Positions 10,012-16,435 of a DNA stretch of 50,950 nt are shown in pieces (position 1 is the stretch's first letter; the number at the start of each line of letters is the position of its first letter). The translations under genes and the position numbers were made by a program. Source of the DNA: a virus; IMG/VR virus record IMGVR_UViG_3300025864_000004, positions 1 to 50,950 of that record; one strand, 5' to 3'. The notes beneath the pieces were generated by a model. The model did not search any database, was not told where the DNA came from, and was given only the letters and a program-made list of their open reading frames with translations.

Positions 10012-10187
10012 TTCTGCTCACGTTCTAGGAGGTGATTGTGGACTATAGCCACTAGCCAAAGAGCACGCTCAATCTGAGAACTATCCTCTGCCCCGATGTC
10101 CAGTGTCGGATCGTCCAGAATCCTGTTCAGTGCCCAGACGATCTCTTGAGTGTCGTTACTCCAGATGGTCGGCCCCCTTGTGAGCAA
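10008..10187 (-). CDS. Tiny helical protein after terS, 59 aa
   Basis: An open frame runs to a TGA that overlaps the GTG of the next gene. The only standard start is TTG at 10187, giving 59 residues and a 32-nt overlap with terS. An AAGGGGG sequence lies before codon 8, so the true start could be later and non-standard. The protein is acidic and predicted helical (an RALWLVAIVHNHLL helix). The family is unknown. Confidence 0.5.
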   Translation of the reverse strand: MLTRGPTIWSNDTQEIVWALNRILDDPTLDIGAEDSSQIERALWLVAIVHNHLLEREQK

Positions 10188-10815
10188 GGTCTAAGGCGTC
10201 GATACGGTCGCGTTCACGTTCAAGAGAGGCCCTGTAGTCGTCCATTAGCTTCTGACGAGCAATGGGGTCCTGTACGGATTCGAGCAGCTTGTCGGACTTG
10301 ATGTCGGGCTCCTCCCCCATTTTCGACAGGGTGATCCCAGCGTCGAGCACCACTTTGACCATTTTCAGGAGTTGTTCGGTACTCAGTGAGTGAGGATAGT
10401 ACTTGACCCGCTCATATAGGCTGCGGAGTGCCTCTCCGCCCACTTCTCGCCACAAATGGTGCTCGTAGTCACGGCGAAAGAGGGGATCGGTGCGACGAAT
10501 CCGATAAAGTTCGACCTGTTCCCAGAAATAGTCGTCGTTATCGAGGTATTTGTTGAACATTTCGCAACTTTGACCGCGATAACCAGCGCGGCGCATGACT
10601 TCCGTCTTGTTCGGCACGATATTGCCATCTGAGTCGTGCTGTTTCCGCGTCCCAGGACCGTAGACCCACTCATCTGCTTCCATGCAGACGTAGGCCGCAG
10701 CAGCCATTTCGGTAGAAACCTTCTTCTTTTCCCGTTTCAGTGCAGTCGGCTTCCCAATAGGCCGCTTTGCTGGGGTCGGGTAATCGTCAGAGGTATTGGT
10801 GAGTTCTCTAGGCAT
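10156..10815 (-). CDS. terS: Probable terminase small subunit (TerS), 219 aa
   Basis: First gene of the late unit, just upstream of terL. The protein is highly charged and helical, with an N-terminal Lys/Arg-rich tail, a central region that could hold a DNA-binding HTH (around residues 50-80), and a long helical, acidic/basic C-terminus. This fits small terminase proteins, which recognise pac or cos and regulate TerL. The promoter -10 ends only 8 nt before the ATG, so the mRNA would be leaderless or nearly so. The call is mainly from position and general features. Confidence 0.65.
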   Translation of the reverse strand: MPRELTNTSDDYPTPAKRPIGKPTALKREKKKVSTEMAAAAYVCMEADEWVYGPGTRKQHDSDGNIVPNKTEVMRRAGYRGQSCEMFNKYLDNDDYFWEQVELYRIRRTDPLFRRDYEHHLWREVGGEALRSLYERVKYYPHSLSTEQLLKMVKVVLDAGITLSKMGEEPDIKSDKLLESVQDPIARQKLMDDYRASLERERDRIDALDLAHKGADHLE

Positions 10816-10823
10816 CTGTAAGC

Positions 10824-10857
10824 ATTATACCACGAATATTTGTTTAGTCTACCATCC
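10824..10857 (-). promoter_or_regulatory. Promoter for terS/terL (GGATGGTAG box + extended -10)
   Basis: The minus strand has GGATGGTAG (complement of 10849-10857), exactly 19 nt, then TATAAT (complement of 10824-10829) preceded by CGTGG. It has both the box shared by six other promoters and the extended -10 of the late promoters. The expected start point is ~10817, leaving 1-2 nt before the terS ATG. Confidence 0.8.
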
Positions 10858-10871
10858 TTCAGCCAGAACAC

Positions 10872-10905
10872 GGATGGTTGCGCTTTTCCAAGAGTTTGCT
10901 ATACT
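10872..10905 (+). promoter_or_regulatory. Promoter of plus-strand left operon
   Basis: GGATGGTTG (10872-10880), 19 nt, then TATACT (10900-10905); TTGCGC at 10878-10883 can serve as a -35 with a 16-nt spacer. It is back-to-back with the terS promoter: the two boxes are mirror copies separated by 14 nt, so one regulator dimer could touch both. Confidence 0.8.
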
Positions 10906-10937
10906 GCTCTTAGGTAAGAGCCCCTTAAGAGCTTAAG
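10906..10937. promoter_or_regulatory. Candidate operator: inverted repeats at the transcription start
   Basis: GCTCTTA (10906-10912), GG, TAAGAGC (10915-10921) is a perfect 7-bp inverted repeat starting right after the -10. CTTAAGAGCTTAAG follows at 10924-10937 and reuses the TTAAGAG half-site. The position over the start site suits a repressor operator or a hairpin at the mRNA 5' end. No binding protein is identified. Confidence 0.5.
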
Positions 10938-10954
10938 CATTACAGGAGGTATGT

Positions 10955-11314
10955 ATGAAGTTCTTTTCACCCCTTTCTATTTCCCGGTTACGCTATGCAG
11001 TCTTCTTCTTACTCTCCTTACCGCTGCTCTTGCTCTTGCTTAAGTACTTAATGGAGGGTTTTGCACGCGCGCGCGTTCCGGCGGCAGCGTCAACGAAGGA
11101 CTGGGAGACCCTGGACGATCTGAAGGACGATCTGAAGTTGCAGCGCGCCAGACGGGCCATGGAAAAGGTGAGGCTCGACAGTTCAGCCTTCAGGACGGTG
11201 GCGGCGCTTACCGGGAAGGAAGACAGAACACACCCCCTGTCGGAGGTGCTCTGGGATGCGGGATACGACATGTGCGCCAAAAAACCAGCCACCTGGGCCA
11301 TGTGGTTCACATGA
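10955..11314 (+). CDS. Membrane-anchored small protein, 119 aa
   Basis: The ATG follows a strong SD sequence (AGGAGGT). Residues about 11-32 form one hydrophobic membrane helix (VFFLLSLPLLLLLLKYLM) preceded by Arg. The rest is a charged helical domain (DDLKDDLKLQRARRAMEK), presumably cytoplasmic or periplasmic. It is the first gene of the plus-strand operon behind the 10872 promoter. Superinfection exclusion or envelope interaction would be typical for such a protein in this place, but that is speculation; no family is recognised. Confidence 0.75.
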   Translation: MKFFSPLSISRLRYAVFFLLSLPLLLLLLKYLMEGFARARVPAAASTKDWETLDDLKDDLKLQRARRAMEKVRLDSSAFRTVAALTGKEDRTHPLSEVLWDAGYDMCAKKPATWAMWFT

Positions 11315-11382
11315 CCGTCCTCTACGTCATCCTCGCCCTACTCGTGACTATTTTCATCTTGGGGGTTGTGAACATTGACTAG
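11311..11382 (+). CDS. Single-membrane-segment peptide, 23 aa
   Basis: ATG overlaps the stop of the upstream gene (ATGA). Almost the whole peptide is a hydrophobic helix (VLYVILALLVTIFILGVV). It resembles the 23-aa peptide encoded at 32735-32806. Its end overlaps the start of the next gene. It is too short for family assignment; coupling and composition argue that it is real. Confidence 0.55.
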   Translation: MTVLYVILALLVTIFILGVVNID

Positions 11383-11659
11383 TTATCGGGACCGCTGTGA
11401 AGCCGAGTCGCAGACTGGGTACCCCGCCTTCCCCTGTCCGCGTTGTGGTTACGACGACTGGTGGGTCCATCGTCCATACCGGAAGTCAAAGCGCGACCGT
11501 CCACCACTGTGGACAGCGGAATGTTGGCACTGTCACGTCATCGAGACGGCCCACCACGTCGATGGTGGTTGGCTCTACATGCACCAGTACAGCAAGCATC
11601 CCGGCTCTTTGCACGACTTCGTACAGGAACACTCAAAATATCTTAGGGAGACGACATGA
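11375..11659 (+). CDS. Zinc-ribbon protein, 94 aa
   Basis: The TTG start lies inside the end of the 23-aa gene, with GGGGGT upstream as a possible SD sequence. Two Cys pairs, CPRC (near residue 21) and CWHC (near residue 50), form a four-Cys zinc ribbon with aromatic and basic residues between. The C-terminal part is rich in His and Tyr. It is one of more than twenty small zinc-binding proteins in this genome. The function is unknown; nucleic-acid binding is possible. Confidence 0.65.
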   Translation: MTSYRDRCEAESQTGYPAFPCPRCGYDDWWVHRPYRKSKRDRPPLWTAECWHCHVIETAHHVDGGWLYMHQYSKHPGSLHDFVQEHSKYLRETT

Positions 11660-11889
11660 AACACAAAGACCGCGTTCGCATAAAGTTTGGCAAGACCGAC
11701 CTCGACAATCTGGCACAAGTCATATACGACGAGTTTCACGGTCACGACGCATTCTCCACCGGGTACGGCCCGCCCTGGAAACTCTATTCCAAGGAGAAGC
11801 ACGACGTTGTGGTTGAGGAGTTCCGCACTGCTGCCGAAGCCGCAATCTTAGCCTTCAACGACGGCGACCTGTACGAATACGACTTTTGA
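11656..11889 (+). CDS. Hypothetical protein, 77 aa
   Basis: The ATG overlaps the previous stop (ATGA); a GGGAG SD sequence precedes it. It is a small mixed acidic/basic protein ending EYDF with no recognised domain. It is coupled to the downstream phosphoesterase through a TTGA overlap. Confidence 0.7.
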   Translation: MKHKDRVRIKFGKTDLDNLAQVIYDEFHGHDAFSTGYGPPWKLYSKEKHDVVVEEFRTAAEAAILAFNDGDLYEYDF

Positions 11890-12410
11890 CCATCTTCCTA
11901 ACCTCAGACCTCCATTTGGACCATTGGGCCGAATGGTTGCAAGAACAGCGGTATGAGTTCTGCACCGCCGGCGAGATGAATGGCGTCCTGATCGGGAACA
12001 TCTTGGAGACGGTCAAGCCGACCGACGAACTGTATGTCCTCGGTGATTTCGCGTTCAACCCCAATACATTCGACGCCTACGCATCTGCACTTGAGAGCGC
12101 CTGCACGGTCAAGTGGATTCACGGGAATCACGACCCCAAGCGGCGGCACGACCCGCTGGCTGATGATTTCCGGCACAACAGACGCCACTACTACGTCTGC
12201 CACTATCCGTGGCAGTCATTCAGGCCGAATACAGTCATGCTGCACGGCCACACACACAACGGCCCGGTTGAACCGTCAAGGGATTCAAGACAGTTGAACA
12301 GGTTCGACGTGGGCGTGGACACGGTTTGGGACGGACGCAGGTATTACCCAGTGTCGATTGAGCAGATCGAAACGCGAATTCAGAACTCCTACTTCGAGCA
12401 TTCCGAATGA
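11886..12410 (+). CDS. Calcineurin-like metallophosphoesterase, 174 aa
   Basis: A two-metal hydrolase of phosphoesters. All the family blocks are present in order: DLHLDHW near residue 8, GDFA near 53, GNHD near 80, and HGHTHNG near 119. The TTG start overlaps the previous stop (TTGA). The length is close to other compact phage phosphoesterases. Substrates for such phage enzymes are usually unknown (nucleotides, DNA ends or cyclic nucleotides). A second, unrelated-size phosphoesterase lies at 30621-31448. Confidence 0.88.
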   Translation: MTIFLTSDLHLDHWAEWLQEQRYEFCTAGEMNGVLIGNILETVKPTDELYVLGDFAFNPNTFDAYASALESACTVKWIHGNHDPKRRHDPLADDFRHNRRHYYVCHYPWQSFRPNTVMLHGHTHNGPVEPSRDSRQLNRFDVGVDTVWDGRRYYPVSIEQIETRIQNSYFEHSE

Positions 12411-12853
12411 CCGTCACGGAGCAGACCAAAACACGACAGGTTGCCAACAGGCTGTACTACGCGCTGAATCGCGAGAGCGTACGGGCACAGCAGCGTGCCT
12501 ACCACGAGCTGCACGGGATTATTCGATGGGACAGATGTGCCCGGCGATACAAGTGGTACAAGGCCAACCTGAACATCCTGAAGGCCGCGCAGGGTTGCGA
12601 CGACTGCGGCACTCATGTCAGACGGCTCAACCACCACCACACTGACCCGACTACCAAGAGATATGACGTGTCGTCGATGTATGGTTACTCGGTTGAAGTC
12701 TTTCTCGACGAGGTTGCTAAATGCAAGGTCCTCTGTTACTCGTGCCACATGCGACTCCACCGAAACCCGTGTTCAGTCGGTGTTCAGAGCACGCAAAAAA
12801 GTACGTGTTCAGGCACGTCGTCAATCTCAGACGGGGGCACGACCACTCGGTAG
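12407..12853 (+). CDS. HNH endonuclease-like protein, 148 aa
   Basis: ATG overlaps the previous stop (ATGA). The HNH core runs from GCDDCG (near residue 63) through LNHHHTDPTTKRYDVSSMY to VLCYSCHMRLH, giving two zinc CxxC pairs and the His-His-Asn/Asp type active site. It is a close paralogue of the protein at 32330-32647 and a distant one of that at 44296-44613. Such free-standing HNH genes are usually homing endonucleases. The last ~25 codons are low-complexity and contain three of the GTGTTCAG repeats of the candidate attP, so the gene end and the attachment site overlap. Confidence 0.8.
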   Translation: MTVTEQTKTRQVANRLYYALNRESVRAQQRAYHELHGIIRWDRCARRYKWYKANLNILKAAQGCDDCGTHVRRLNHHHTDPTTKRYDVSSMYGYSVEVFLDEVAKCKVLCYSCHMRLHRNPCSVGVQSTQKSTCSGTSSISDGGTTTR

Positions 12854-12922
12854 CTACTGAACCTCGACAACGCCAAGCGCGCCGGGGTGGCTGCTATTGT
12901 GTCCACAAAGTGTTCAGTCGGT
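12769..12922. other. attP: Candidate attP region with integrase-type repeats
   Basis: GTGTTCAGTCGGT occurs at 12769-12781 and again at 12910-12922, and the core GTGTTCAG also at 12780-12787 and 12805-12812. Repeated short sites next to int are typical arm- or core-type integrase sites. The right copy is inside the last codons of int and the left ones inside the HNH gene end. The exact crossover core cannot be identified without the host site. Confidence 0.5.
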
Positions 12923-13898
12923 TAACAGCGTCATCCTGCATGGAGGGGATTACATGGCAATAGATCGCGAGTGTGGTGCCGATGTGGGCGTGCCCGAGGC
13001 GTTCCTGTATGACGCGAGGGTTGACGCCTGCGGCCATGAGCATTGTGGCGTGACTGTGCCGCAGTCCATGAAAAGTGATTGGGATGCCAAGGTTTCTTGC
13101 AAGTATAGTGAACTGGTGCGTGACGGTTTCAGGAGCCATGGGAACCACAGGCTCGTCTGGCACCCCCCGATCACCGAGATAGCGGAGGGTGATGAGAGGG
13201 AAGGGTACGCGACGTGGCCTGCCGGTCTTGGGGGGCTTCCATATTCCCCGCCAAAGGGACCCAGAAACCGTTATGACGCTTGGGCCTACATCACGCCACC
13301 GCAGCCCGCAAACCTCCCCGCGTCTGAGACCACATGTGGCTGCAAGGACGATAGCCCTCTGAAGAGCACCCTCGCTACCATCAATGAGACTCTGAATGTC
13401 ATCGCGGCCAATAACCGCCATATCGAACGGTTGATACTTCGGTGCAGTTACCTTATCGAGCGGATTGAAGGCGAATACCTCTCGCTTGACCCCATCTCTG
13501 AATGAGGCCCGCATAACGTGATGATGACTACTCAGAGTTGCCGTGCTGTACTGCTTCTTGCTCGCGTAGTAGTGCTCAAAGACGGTGGGGGTCAGGTCCC
13601 TGAGTTTGAAGTGTCCAAGGTCGGGTTTGAGATGCTTGTTGACGACGGAGCGGTAAACCGACTCAGTAGCGGGAGCAAGACGCAGTGACGCAATCCATTC
13701 ATCCAGCCAATCAGCAAACAACATATCGGAGGTGTGATGCTTATTAGAAAGCTCACGCGTAATCCATTCGTTGGCCTCAAACTTGGTCCGAAAGGTCTTC
13801 TTCTCCCGAATCGGTACCCGCTTGCCATCGTCCATCCGGGAACCAAGGTAAAGACGAGCCTCCCACTTCCCACCGAACTTTCTGACCGAACTACCCAT
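12894..13898 (-). CDS. int: Tyrosine-family integrase, 334 aa
   Basis: Site-specific recombinase that inserts the phage DNA at the host attachment site. An AP2-like arm-binding start (residues 1-50), a SAM-like core-binding domain (~58-112) and a catalytic domain follow each other. The catalytic residues are visible: Arg192 in CGLRRGE, His277 and Arg280 in HGLRH, His303 in LGHAHIG, and Tyr313 in the AIYCHV motif. The ATG at 13898 is chosen because AGGAGGAG lies just upstream; an ATG at 13937 is in frame but overlaps the divergent promoter. The gene stands alone on the minus strand among plus-strand genes. Confidence 0.95.
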   Translation of the reverse strand: MGSSVRKFGGKWEARLYLGSRMDDGKRVPIREKKTFRTKFEANEWITRELSNKHHTSDMLFADWLDEWIASLRLAPATESVYRSVVNKHLKPDLGHFKLRDLTPTVFEHYYASKKQYSTATLSSHHHVMRASFRDGVKREVFAFNPLDKVTAPKYQPFDMAVIGRDDIQSLIDGSEGALQRAIVLAATCGLRRGEVCGLRWRDVGPSVITVSGSLWRGIWKPPKTGRPRRVPFPLITLRYLGDRGVPDEPVVPMAPETVTHQFTILARNLGIPITFHGLRHSHATMLMAAGVNPRVIQERLGHAHIGTTLAIYCHVIPSMQDDAVNRLNTLWTQ

Positions 13899-13911
13899 GA
13901 CTCCTCCTAGT

Positions 13912-13945
13912 GGATAGTGGCGTTGTTTCCGACTCATGGTATAAT
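13912..13945 (+). promoter_or_regulatory. Promoter (GGATAGTGG box + TATAAT)
   Basis: GGATAGTGG (13912-13920), 19 nt, TATAAT (13940-13945). The last 16 bases, CGACTCATGGTATAAT, are identical to those of the promoter at 14488. It drives the two genes that follow and lies head-to-head with int. Confidence 0.8.
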
Positions 13946-13979
13946 TAAGTTACAGGAAAAAGCAAGGGAAGGACACATA

Positions 13980-14090
13980 GTGGCGAAAAAGAAGGATGCG
14001 ACGTGGACCGGGAAGGCTAACCCGTTCGCCAAGAAGGTCGAGCAGAAGACCATCAAGTGCCCGAAGTGCGGCGCGACGATCAAGGTTTGA
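13980..14090 (+). CDS. Mini zinc-knuckle protein, 36 aa
   Basis: A GTG start after an AAGGGAAGGA SD sequence and a promoter 35 nt upstream. The peptide is very basic (MAKKKDATW start) and ends with CPKCGATIKV, half of a zinc ribbon. Its stop overlaps the TTG of the next gene (TTGA). It might dimerise around one zinc ion. The function is unknown. Confidence 0.65.
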   Translation: MAKKKDATWTGKANPFAKKVEQKTIKCPKCGATIKV

Positions 14091-14458
14091 GTAAGGAGCG
14101 TGACATCACCAGTACCCTGCGCAAGTTTGCCGATGGCATCTACGTGGGCTCCTCGGTGGACATCAGGCTGGGAGTGACGACCATCGACGTGCGCAGGCTC
14201 CCCGAGTCGCCGTGGCACGCCGCAGACATCAAGAAGTCTGTTGTCGATATGTTCATGCGCGCCATCCACCAAGCCGTACAGGATGGTGAAGTTCTCATCT
14301 CCTGCACCTACGGGGTCAACCGTGCTCCCTGCGTTGCCAAGCTGTACTGCATCGGAGCGGGACTGGAATTCAACTGGGCAGGCTCTTTCCCCAACAAGTC
14401 GTGGCGGGAGTACGTCCAGAAGAACTATGACTACTACCAGAAGAATGCGTGGGCATGA
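14087..14458 (+). CDS. Protein phosphatase-like protein (Cys-X5-Arg), 123 aa
   Basis: Near residue 70 the sequence ISCTYGVNRAP contains the Cys-X5-Arg P-loop of tyrosine/dual-specificity phosphatases. It is followed by a helix (CVAKLYCI), as in that fold, and preceded by an acidic-loop region (SPWHAADIKK). The residue before the catalytic Cys is Ser where His is usual, so activity is uncertain. The TTG start overlaps the previous stop. With the 36-aa protein it forms a two-gene unit near int; a role in lysogeny or signalling is only a guess. Confidence 0.65.
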   Translation: MSKERDITSTLRKFADGIYVGSSVDIRLGVTTIDVRRLPESPWHAADIKKSVVDMFMRAIHQAVQDGEVLISCTYGVNRAPCVAKLYCIGAGLEFNWAGSFPNKSWREYVQKNYDYYQKNAWA

Positions 14459-14459
14459 C

Positions 14460-14493
14460 AGATGGCAGCGTTATATCCGACTCATGGTATAAT
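14460..14493 (+). promoter_or_regulatory. Promoter (AGATGGCAG box + TATAAT)
   Basis: AGATGGCAG (14460-14468), 19 nt, TATAAT (14488-14493), with GCGTTATATCCGACTCATGG between the two. It is nearly a duplicate of the promoter at 13912. It drives the 86-aa zinc-ribbon gene. Confidence 0.78.
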
Positions 14494-14522
14494 AAAGTGA
14501 CAAGACAATCAAGGAGGTCAAC

Positions 14523-14783
14523 ATGACGGATACGAAGGTGTGGGAGAAAAAGGCTCTCAGCCCAGACCAAGCGGTACAAACAGAAAAGAAGTGGCCGGTG
14601 AAGGAAGAGAGGAAGGCCCCAGTCGCCCCAGAGAAGAATGAGCGGGTGGCCCTCTCTCCCGATCAGGCCGTGAAAACCGTGAAGAAGTCAGAAAAGCCGA
14701 AGAAGGTGACGTGTCTCTCCTGTGGAGACTCATACTCAGATGATCGCGAGACCTGTCCCGCGTGTGGGGTGCAGAAGAACTAA
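14523..14783 (+). CDS. Zinc-ribbon protein with duplicated ALSPDQAV motif, 86 aa
   Basis: A strong SD sequence (AAGGAGGT) precedes the ATG. The octapeptide ALSPDQAV occurs twice (near residues 11 and 43) in a Lys/Glu-rich linker, suggesting an internal duplication. The C-terminus is a four-Cys zinc ribbon, CLSCGDSYSDDRETCPACG. It is transcribed from its own promoter and ended by a hairpin cluster. The repeated motif may be a peptide docking site; no family is known to me. Confidence 0.75.
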   Translation: MTDTKVWEKKALSPDQAVQTEKKWPVKEERKAPVAPEKNERVALSPDQAVKTVKKSEKPKKVTCLSCGDSYSDDRETCPACGVQKN

Positions 14784-14791
14784 GAACCGTT

Positions 14792-14860
14792 GCCGGTCGC
14801 TACCGGCGTGGACGGCGAATGCCGTCGCGGGGCGGTTCCGAAGTTGCTCGGGGCCGCCCC
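14792..14860. terminator. Three consecutive hairpins between convergent genes
   Basis: GCCGGT-CGCT-ACCGGC (14792-14807), GACGGC-GAAT-GCCGTC (14811-14826) and GGGGCGG...CCGCCCC (14829-14835 with 14854-14860) follow each other. All are perfect stems, and none has a clear U-run. They lie between a plus-strand and a minus-strand gene that converge, so a bidirectional terminator is the simplest reading; a structured RNA is the alternative. Confidence 0.6.
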
Positions 14861-14924
14861 TGCTTCTTCCCCTCAGAGTACACCTTTTCCCACGAATCAG
14901 AGACCTTAGCCGAGACTTCAGCGC

Positions 14925-15335
14925 TCACGAGGGTACGGGTAGCCTTGAGCCGTTTTCCTCGCTCAACACACTACCTTTCACAACTCCCTCACCCGCAACT
15001 ATGGTGGCGTGCAAGTTGTCTGCCCCACCACCTACTCGACCACGCCTAGCCTTGCCCGCACAACTCATGGAGCAGTACTTGGAGCCCTGCTTCACCTGTT
15101 TCATAGTCAGCTTGTTGAAGCAGCCCGATCTTGCACAGATGGTGTCGGAGTAGGGTCCCTTGCGGAGTATTGGCCTCTTATTTCCAGTTAACGACACATT
15201 ATCGACCGGCGGGGTAATAACTTCTGGTGATGACGCTTCCGGGCTAACCTTAACGACGGGCTGCCCAGCAAGTACGGTTAAGGCATTCCTCACCTCTTCC
15301 GCAGTTCCTCTGAGATGAATGACTACTTGTTCCAC
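14925..15335 (-). CDS. Zinc-finger protein on the opposite strand, 136 aa
   Basis: The GTG at 15335 follows AGGGAGA, a good SD sequence; the frame stays open further upstream but into the divergent promoter. The N-terminal ~25 residues look like a short alpha/beta unit (VVIHLRGTAEEVRNALTVL), followed by a Pro/Val linker. A treble-clef-like zinc motif follows: CARSGC near residue 65 and KYCSMSC near 85, then a basic patch (GKARRGRVGG). It is the only minus-strand gene besides int in this block and is divergent from the 15357 promoter, so a regulatory role (lysogeny switch) is possible but unproven. Confidence 0.65.
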   Translation of the reverse strand: MEQVVIHLRGTAEEVRNALTVLAGQPVVKVSPEASSPEVITPPVDNVSLTGNKRPILRKGPYSDTICARSGCFNKLTMKQVKQGSKYCSMSCAGKARRGRVGGGADNLHATIVAGEGVVKGSVLSEENGSRLPVPS

Positions 15336-15356
15336 GGAGTCTCCCTTAGTTGAGAT

Positions 15357-15390
15357 GGATGGTAGAGAGTTGAGTGACTCATGGTACAAT
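15357..15390 (+). promoter_or_regulatory. Promoter (GGATGGTAG box + TACAAT)
   Basis: GGATGGTAG (15357-15365), 19 nt ending GACTCATGG, then TACAAT (15385-15390). It belongs to the same family as the promoters at 13912 and 14460. It overlaps the region just upstream of the divergent 136-aa gene. Confidence 0.8.
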
Positions 15391-15420
15391 AAGTAGGGAA
15401 AAATAGTCAAGGAGATCATT

Positions 15421-15708
15421 GTGAGCGAACTCGAAGATGCGCAGCGTGAGTACGTCAAGAACTCGTATACGACGGAGGACGGCACACCCATTGTCACTAA
15501 GGCGTATGCTGATGACTACATTGCCGCTCTGGAGGCTGAGAACGAGGGGCTGAAGTGCTGCGGGAACTGCGGCAACCTTGACTGGGACGACTGCGACATG
15601 GACGGCATGTGCCACTTCAGCCGCGAGCATGACCACGACATCGAGATGGTGAGGCCGTGGCTATCCTGCCACTTTGCCCGATCCCGCTGGGCGAGGAGGA
15701 AGCCGTGA
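15421..15708 (+). CDS. Cysteine-rich acidic protein, 95 aa
   Basis: The GTG start follows AAGGAGA. The N-terminal half is helical and acidic. The second half has CCGNCG, a Cys and CHFSREHDHD, a candidate Cys/His zinc site, then a Trp/Arg-rich tail. It is first in a unit behind the 15357 promoter. Its Cys pattern (pairs followed by a C-x2 H-rich stretch) is seen in many phage accessory proteins of unknown role. Confidence 0.7.
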   Translation: MSELEDAQREYVKNSYTTEDGTPIVTKAYADDYIAALEAENEGLKCCGNCGNLDWDDCDMDGMCHFSREHDHDIEMVRPWLSCHFARSRWARRKP

Positions 15709-15807
15709 ACCCCGACTCAATTGAGTTGTCCAAGAATATCGGATAACTGCCACAAAAATATTTTCAGAAAGAGGCACTCATCTTACATAGTCAAGGAGGA
15801 ACAAGTA

Positions 15808-16077
15808 ATGCGCTGGTACCCTTTCGATCCAGCCAGGGGCTACAGGCAGAAGCGCCCACCCGAGAAAAGGGTCGTCCTCTGTTGCATACCACAAGGCCGA
15901 GGTCTCCCTCCGGTACTCGCCGCTGGGTATCGGAAAAATCATGCCGGTGAGAAGTCTGAGCCGTATTTCGTCATCCCGGGCCTGGGGGGAGTTCCCACAG
16001 CTTGGTGTGACTGTCTGCCAGATGCGGAAGCGAGCGAGTTCTGGGGCACCCAGAATAACTCCCCAAAAAATATATAG
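15808..16077 (+). CDS. DUF551-like small protein, 89 aa
   Basis: AAGGAGG lies 9 nt before the ATG at 15808; in-frame codons upstream have no such site. The pattern VVLCCIPQGRG... then VPTAWCDCLPDAE resembles the ends of DUF551 phage proteins (a strand, a loop, then THWMPLPEPP-like). The resemblance is loose. A degenerate ACTCAT..TACAT element ~30 nt upstream may be a fourth copy of the local promoter family. Confidence 0.6.
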   Translation: MRWYPFDPARGYRQKRPPEKRVVLCCIPQGRGLPPVLAAGYRKNHAGEKSEPYFVIPGLGGVPTAWCDCLPDAEASEFWGTQNNSPKNI

Positions 16078-16136
16078 AAAAGGACCACCCTTCCTACCAC
16101 TGGGTTGCTCCTAAAGAGTAGGGGGGGTCTGAGTGG

Positions 16137-16349
16137 ATGCTGAGTTGCCGGGGCTGTGGCCGCATCCTCGGGGCTGTGGCTTTGCCCATGTTCCCCGGGG
16201 GGAGGGGCGGACCGCCAGCTAAAGCACCCCGCCTCTGTTGTTGCGTGTGTAATCACACAGAATATGTGCATGTGCAGGTAGATCGTGCCCGCGCTTGCTG
16301 GTGGGAGCCCCCCCTCCCTAATGCATTAGTGCAATGTATGTATGCATAG
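16137..16349 (+). CDS. Possible zinc-ribbon protein, 70 aa
   Basis: The ATG follows a GGGGGGT stretch. CRGCGRILG near the start and CCCVCNH near residue 35 form a plausible four-Cys ribbon like its neighbours. The last ~20 residues look unstructured and their DNA contains a 12-bp palindrome, CTAATGCATTAG (16318-16329). The frame could be chance within a regulatory region; the Cys pattern is the only positive evidence. Confidence 0.4.
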   Translation: MLSCRGCGRILGAVALPMFPGGRGGPPAKAPRLCCCVCNHTEYVHVQVDRARACWWEPPLPNALVQCMYA

Positions 16350-16435
16350 TATTGTGTGCATGTGTGTGATATGCATGTGCTATTGTGTGCATGTATGTGT
16401 GCTTAGTTAGGCAAGCCTAACGCATATGGTTAGGC
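16350..16435. repeat. TG-rich direct repeats and inverted repeats (candidate control/origin site)
   Basis: TATTGTGTGCATGTGTGTG (16350-16368) and TATTGTGTGCATGTATGTG (16381-16399) are 19-base direct repeats with one difference. GTTAGGC-AA-GCCTAAC (16406-16421) is a perfect 7-bp inverted repeat, and GTTAGGC recurs at 16429-16435. No gene is visible. Such clusters of palindromes and repeats are typical of origins or regulator sites. Confidence 0.6.

Noticed and set aside
12897-13505. Plus-strand open frame of 202 codons opposite int
   Set aside because: It lies wholly antisense to the integrase, whose catalytic residues are intact, and lacks an SD sequence.
15705-15746. 13-codon frame overlapping the stop of the 95-aa gene (GTGA)
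   Set aside because: Too short and featureless to support, although the overlap is of the usual kind.
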